Of a stretch of DNA of 17,449 bases, positions 15,002-17,449 are shown piece after piece; position 1 is the stretch's first letter; each line of letters opens with the position of its first letter. The stretch is from positions 1 to 17,449 of the forward strand of contig NZ_NPDU01000088.1 of the NCBI RefSeq assembly GCF_002811985.1. The letters are read 5' to 3'. Under the pieces are notes generated by a model that saw only the letters and a list, made by a program, of their open reading frames with translations, was not told the origin of the DNA and made no database searches. The position numbers and the translations under genes were made by a program. Source of the DNA: Leptospira adleri (GTDB lineage Bacteria; Spirochaetota; Leptospiria; Leptospirales; Leptospiraceae).

Positions 15002-15601
15002 TTAGATCGAATCGGAGGAAGCCGAACGAAAGACCGCATCCACGATGATCGGGAGATCGTCTAACGCGGAAATTTTCCCAGTGAGTTTCCAAGTATGAAG
15101 CACTCCCTCGTAACACGCGAAAACCCTTCTCGCCATAAGTTTTGGATCCGCTTTTTTGGAAACCATTCCTTCCTTTTGCCATTCTCCCAAATAAGACGAC
15201 AAGATGTCTATCGTCTTCAGGGACACTCTCTTGGCCTCCTCGGAAATGGAATGAGAAGTGGAGGCGATTTGCGCCACGGTATTCGCCATCGGACAACCGG
15301 CGAAAGCGCTGTTGCGTGTTTGTCTTCTTAAAATCTGGGTCCAAGCCCGAATGAATTCCTGAGGATTAGAGGATCTTGATTTTAGTTTTTCCAAGAGCAC
15401 AAGTTGTTCTTCTCCGTAGAATTCTATATAAGCTCGGCCTAGATCGTCTTTGGACGGGAAGTGATCGTAAAAGCTCGCTTTTGCGGTTTTGGATTCCTGG
15501 ATGATTTGATTGATTCCGGTGTTTCCATAACCTTGAGACTGAAAGAGCCGAACTGCGGTTTCTAAAATTCTCGATTTTGGTCCGGATTCTCTGCTTGACA
15601 T
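15002..15601 (-). CDS. TetR-family transcriptional repressor
   Basis: The product is 199 aa, normal for TetR regulators. The N-terminal DNA-binding domain (about 8-54) has the expected pattern: ILETAVRLFQSQGYGNTGIN, then IIQESKTAKASFYDHFPSKDDL. The C-terminal ligand-binding part contains AFAGCPMANTVAQIAS (about 100-115), a GCP-type motif found in the LmrA/YxaF-like subgroup, with Cys103 a candidate sensor for electrophiles (inference). GAGAGG precedes the ATG. It diverges from a nitroreductase-family gene, and the palindrome at 15628-15641 lies in the shared gap, so it probably represses that gene and itself. Confidence 0.92.
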   Translation of the reverse strand: MSSRESGPKSRILETAVRLFQSQGYGNTGINQIIQESKTAKASFYDHFPSKDDLGRAYIEFYGEEQLVLLEKLKSRSSNPQEFIRAWTQILRRQTRNSAFAGCPMANTVAQIASTSHSISEEAKRVSLKTIDILSSYLGEWQKEGMVSKKADPKLMARRVFACYEGVLHTWKLTGKISALDDLPIIVDAVFRSASSDSI

Positions 15602-15627
15602 TTTTATCCTCTCGAATGAAATAGCAG

Positions 15628-15641
15628 ACAGACTTGTCTGT
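15628..15641. promoter_or_regulatory. Candidate TetR-family operator
   Basis: ACAGAC (15628-15633) and GTCTGT (15636-15641) are perfect inverse repeats around TT, giving the core AGAC-TT-GTCT. It is centred in the gap between the two divergent genes. The form resembles the AGAC-NN-GTCT palindrome reported for NemR-like TetR regulators of electrophile-detoxifying enzymes. Confidence 0.6.
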
Positions 15642-15651
15642 TTTTACGCTA

Positions 15652-15673
15652 TCCTCATTTCATAAAATGAGGA
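15652..15673 (+). repeat. 9-bp inverted repeat in the nitroreductase leader
   Basis: TCCTCATTT (15652-15660) and AAATGAGGA (15665-15673) pair perfectly around CATA. The right arm holds a purine-rich GAGGA stretch that could act as a ribosome binding site, so the hairpin may affect translation, or the site may be a second protein-binding palindrome. Confidence 0.55.
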
Positions 15674-15708
15674 GAAGGAAGAAATTGCAAGTTCAATTTG
15701 GAGTTTTT

Positions 15709-16419
15709 ATGACATCAACTGAAACCAAAGATACCGAATTTGTGGACGTTACGGGAATTGCGACGACTGTAGAACAGGCCGTGCTCACTCGTCATAGCAT
15801 CCGCGACTATCAATCCAAACCGATCGAAGAGAAAGTTTTGCAGGATCTCTTTCAAAAATCGCTTAGAGCACCGAGTTGGAAAAACAGCCAGCCATGGAAA
15901 GTGCACGTTGTCAGCGGAGCGAGAAGGGACAAGATGGCAAATCTTCTTGTGGAAAGGGCTAAAAAAGGAGAACCGATTCCGGATACGGTTTGGCCGGCAT
16001 CGTTTCCCGCGAACGCAAAGAAGAGGATGTTCGATCTCGGTATGAAAATCTACGGAGTCGCAGGAATTGAACGTAAGGACAAGGAAGCGAGAGACAACTT
16101 TATGCTTCGTAACTTTGAATTCTTCGGGGCTCCGACCGCGGTTTTTATCACGACCGAGTTTGAATTGAATTTTTACATCGCGCTCGACATCGGTTGTTAT
16201 TTGAATACTCTGATGTTGCTCGCTCGAAGTTACGGTTTGGGATCTGTTCCTCAGGCTGCGTTATCCGCCTTTCCCGAGGTCGTACGATCCGAGTTGAATC
16301 TCTCCGAATCCGAAAAAGTCGTTTGCGGGTTGAGTCTCGGTTATCCAAAAGCGGACTCCGATCTCAATCGATTTCATACTCCGAGAGAATCGAGCGGAGA
16401 TATCGTTACGTTTTATTGA
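15709..16419 (+). CDS. Nitroreductase-family flavoprotein
   Basis: The product is 236 aa from the ATG at 15709, chosen because GGAG lies five bases upstream. An in-frame TTG at 15685, behind an AGGAGAAGG stretch, is a possible alternative adding eight codons. FMN-binding features are present: RHSIRDY (28-34), SLRAPSWKNSQPWKVHVV (51-68), a GAPTAVFITT strand, and GLGSVPQAAL in the C-terminal half. The family uses FMN and NAD(P)H to reduce nitroaromatics, quinones and related compounds, usually as a cytoplasmic dimer. The natural substrate cannot be read from the sequence. It diverges from the TetR gene and is probably derepressed by a toxic electrophile or nitro compound. Confidence 0.92.
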   Translation: MTSTETKDTEFVDVTGIATTVEQAVLTRHSIRDYQSKPIEEKVLQDLFQKSLRAPSWKNSQPWKVHVVSGARRDKMANLLVERAKKGEPIPDTVWPASFPANAKKRMFDLGMKIYGVAGIERKDKEARDNFMLRNFEFFGAPTAVFITTEFELNFYIALDIGCYLNTLMLLARSYGLGSVPQAALSAFPEVVRSELNLSESEKVVCGLSLGYPKADSDLNRFHTPRESSGDIVTFY

Positions 16420-16427
16420 TAGTAAAC

Positions 16428-16475
16428 ATTCTCCCGTCGATTCTTTGTCGCGGGAGAATCGGATTTAGGTTTTGG
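16428..16475 (+). terminator. Possible terminator of the nitroreductase gene
   Basis: ATTCTCCCG (16428-16436) pairs perfectly with CGGGAGAAT (16451-16459) over a 14-base loop, nine bases after the stop codon. A moderately T-rich stretch (ATTTAGGTTTT) follows. Confidence 0.5.
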
Positions 16476-16499
16476 AACAAGAGCCAATCTTTGAAACGA

Positions 16500-16715
16500 A
16501 ACGAACCTGCCATAGATTGTGTCATCCATCTTTCCGAATGAAAGAGAGGCTTTTTGGAAAAATCGGTCGATCATTTTCCGAGAAATTCGGATATGACCAA
16601 GGGACTTGATCATTTTGCATTAGCCGAGCTTTGCAAAAAAGCGTTTATCAAAAATAATTCTAAAACTGCGAAAACGAGCTCAAAAAGAAAGACCTTCCGG
16701 CGTTGGAAAGAATAA
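16500..16715 (+). pseudogene. Decayed tandem copy of the following 115-aa gene
   Basis: Reading the frame from 16500 gives a stretch that aligns without gaps to residues 69-112 of the intact downstream protein: 17 of 44 positions are identical by eye. Matches include the cysteine in DCVIHLSE (against ECIINLSR) and the block LDHFALAELCKKAF (against LNHLQLANLCKKAH). A TGA at 16539-16541 interrupts the frame at the position of a serine in the intact copy. The N-terminal half is not recognisable upstream, where the nitroreductase terminator lies. The C-terminal end runs about 30 basic residues (NNSKTAKTSSKRKTFRRWKE) beyond the homology and stops one base before the start of the intact gene. An ATG at 16593 could still express a 40-residue remnant. 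The duplication is old, because the copies have diverged. Confidence 0.7.
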
Positions 16716-16716
16716 G

Positions 16717-17064
16717 ATGGTCCTGGTAAAATCGATTTTTATTTTTACAATCCTCATTCTTTCCGAAACGGAGCTCAAGCTGATTTACGAACAGATCGAA
16801 ACAAACTCGACCGCCTCACAATCGGAAAGAAAGTTCGAATACACTTTTGAAAATTCGAAAGAGGGCGCTCAATTTCTTTCCCAAAAGATGAAGGAAATCC
16901 GAGGAGTTTTCTCTTCGGACGAATGTATCATCAATCTTTCGCGGAGCGACGAAGGTTACTACGACAAGTGGGTTCGTGATACTCCGAAAAGTTTCGAAGG
17001 CATCGGCAGCCTCAATCATCTGCAACTTGCAAATCTTTGTAAAAAAGCGCACGGATACGACTGA
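16717..17064 (+). CDS. Hypothetical protein, 115 aa, member of a duplicated family
   Basis: I do not recognise the family. The N-terminus is hydrophobic (MVLVKSIFIFTILILS, about residues 3-16), like a short signal peptide or membrane anchor; the rest is polar and charged. Two cysteines (Cys70, Cys108) are kept in the decayed upstream copy, along with LxHxxLAxLCKKA near the C-terminus, so this part is under selection in the family. GGAAAG lies about eight bases before the ATG. A terminator-like hairpin follows. Its own upstream neighbour is the pseudogene copy, one base away. Confidence 0.65.
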   Translation: MVLVKSIFIFTILILSETELKLIYEQIETNSTASQSERKFEYTFENSKEGAQFLSQKMKEIRGVFSSDECIINLSRSDEGYYDKWVRDTPKSFEGIGSLNHLQLANLCKKAHGYD

Positions 17065-17074
17065 TTTCCGAATC

Positions 17075-17096
17075 AAAGCTCGGAAAGTCGGGCTTT
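17075..17096 (+). terminator. Probable terminator after the 115-aa gene
   Basis: AAAGCTCGG (17075-17083) can pair with TCGGGCTTT (17088-17096), including two G-T pairs, around an AAAG loop. Only a short T run lies within the 3' arm, so it is moderate evidence. It begins 11 bases after the stop codon. Confidence 0.45.
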
Positions 17097-17172
17097 ATAA
17101 AACTAAAAATCTCCCGGTTTTGAATTGATTTTCCGGAGGAAAAATAAGAAACGATAGATCGAAGGTAATTCA

Positions 17173-17449
17173 TTGCTCGGTATTTCCGTTATCTTATATC
17201 TTCTTACCACGATTTTGATCGGAGCGATCGCTTCCCGTTTTGTAAGCGATTCTAAGGATTACGTCCTCGCAGGAAGAAGGCTTCCTCTTTTTCTGGCATC
17301 TTCCGCCTTGTTTGCGACCTGGTTCGGCTCGGAGACATTACTCGGAGCTTCTTCTCGATTTGTGGACGAAGGAATTTTAGGAGTGATCGAAGATCCTTTC
17401 GGCGCTGCCCTTTGTCTTTTTCTGGTCGGTCTTTTTTTTGCGCGTCCGC
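17173..17449 (+). CDS. Sodium:solute symporter-family protein, 5' part
   Basis: The window ends inside this gene; about 92 codons are visible. The frame starts at TTG 17173 (LGISVILYLLTTILIGAIAS), preceded by GAAGG at good spacing; a TAG at 17155 closes the frame upstream and no ATG is available. The first hydrophobic helix is followed by SKDYVLAGRRLPL, the typical SSF-family segment after TM1, and then by ATWFGSETLLGASS and a DEGILGVIEDPFGAALCLF stretch characteristic of symporters related to PutP. It should import a solute with sodium; the substrate cannot be read here. Confidence 0.85.
   Translation, partial: MLGISVILYLLTTILIGAIASRFVSDSKDYVLAGRRLPLFLASSALFATWFGSETLLGASSRFVDEGILGVIEDPFGAALCLFLVGLFFARP

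Noticed and set aside
16539..16541. In-frame TGA as a recoded (selenocysteine) codon
   Set aside because: The aligned residue in the intact copy is serine, there is no obvious insertion element, and the copy lacks its N-terminal half, so decay is simpler.

Overview
The window looks like chromosomal DNA from a spirochaete, most likely Leptospira. This is inferred from gene style: a seven-helix membrane AraC regulator, a HAMP/SpoIIE phosphatase operon, EAL and STAS proteins, AT-rich spacers and moderate-GC coding sequence. No rRNA or marker gene confirms it. I saw no tRNA, rRNA, CRISPR array, insertion sequence or phage gene.

Left part (1-4960). A 52-codon minus-strand gene with a strong ribosome binding site is followed by a minus-strand regulator with seven membrane helices fused to an AraC DNA-binding domain. 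An AT-rich region with one doubtful small ORF comes next. Then come a plus-strand EAL protein (probable c-di-GMP phosphodiesterase with a degenerate GGDEF-like region) and a plus-strand STAS-like protein that lacks the phosphorylatable serine, ending at a good terminator.

Middle (4961-9290, minus strand). A tightly packed four-gene operon encodes, in transcription order, a membrane HAMP/SpoIIE-type (RsbU-like) phosphatase, a membrane-anchored TPR protein, an exported or membrane protein of unknown function and a canonical STAS anti-anti-sigma factor. This is a partner-switching signalling set without its kinase/anti-sigma factor.

Right-middle (9363-14857, minus strand). An RND efflux permease, a TolC-like outer-membrane factor and a small DUF2892 membrane protein form an overlapping three-gene operon, with no periplasmic adaptor gene. 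Just upstream lies a CsoR/RcnR-family repressor. It has the two conserved cysteines but not the histidine of copper CsoR, which points to a CstR-like (persulfide) or other non-copper sensor. Two near-palindromic operators sit in front of the efflux operon and a third in front of the repressor gene, so the repressor probably controls both.

Right end (14947-17449). A TetR-family repressor diverges from a nitroreductase-family flavoprotein across a palindromic candidate operator. After a terminator there is a decayed copy (internal TGA) of the intact 115-codon gene that follows it. The window ends inside a sodium:solute symporter-family gene.
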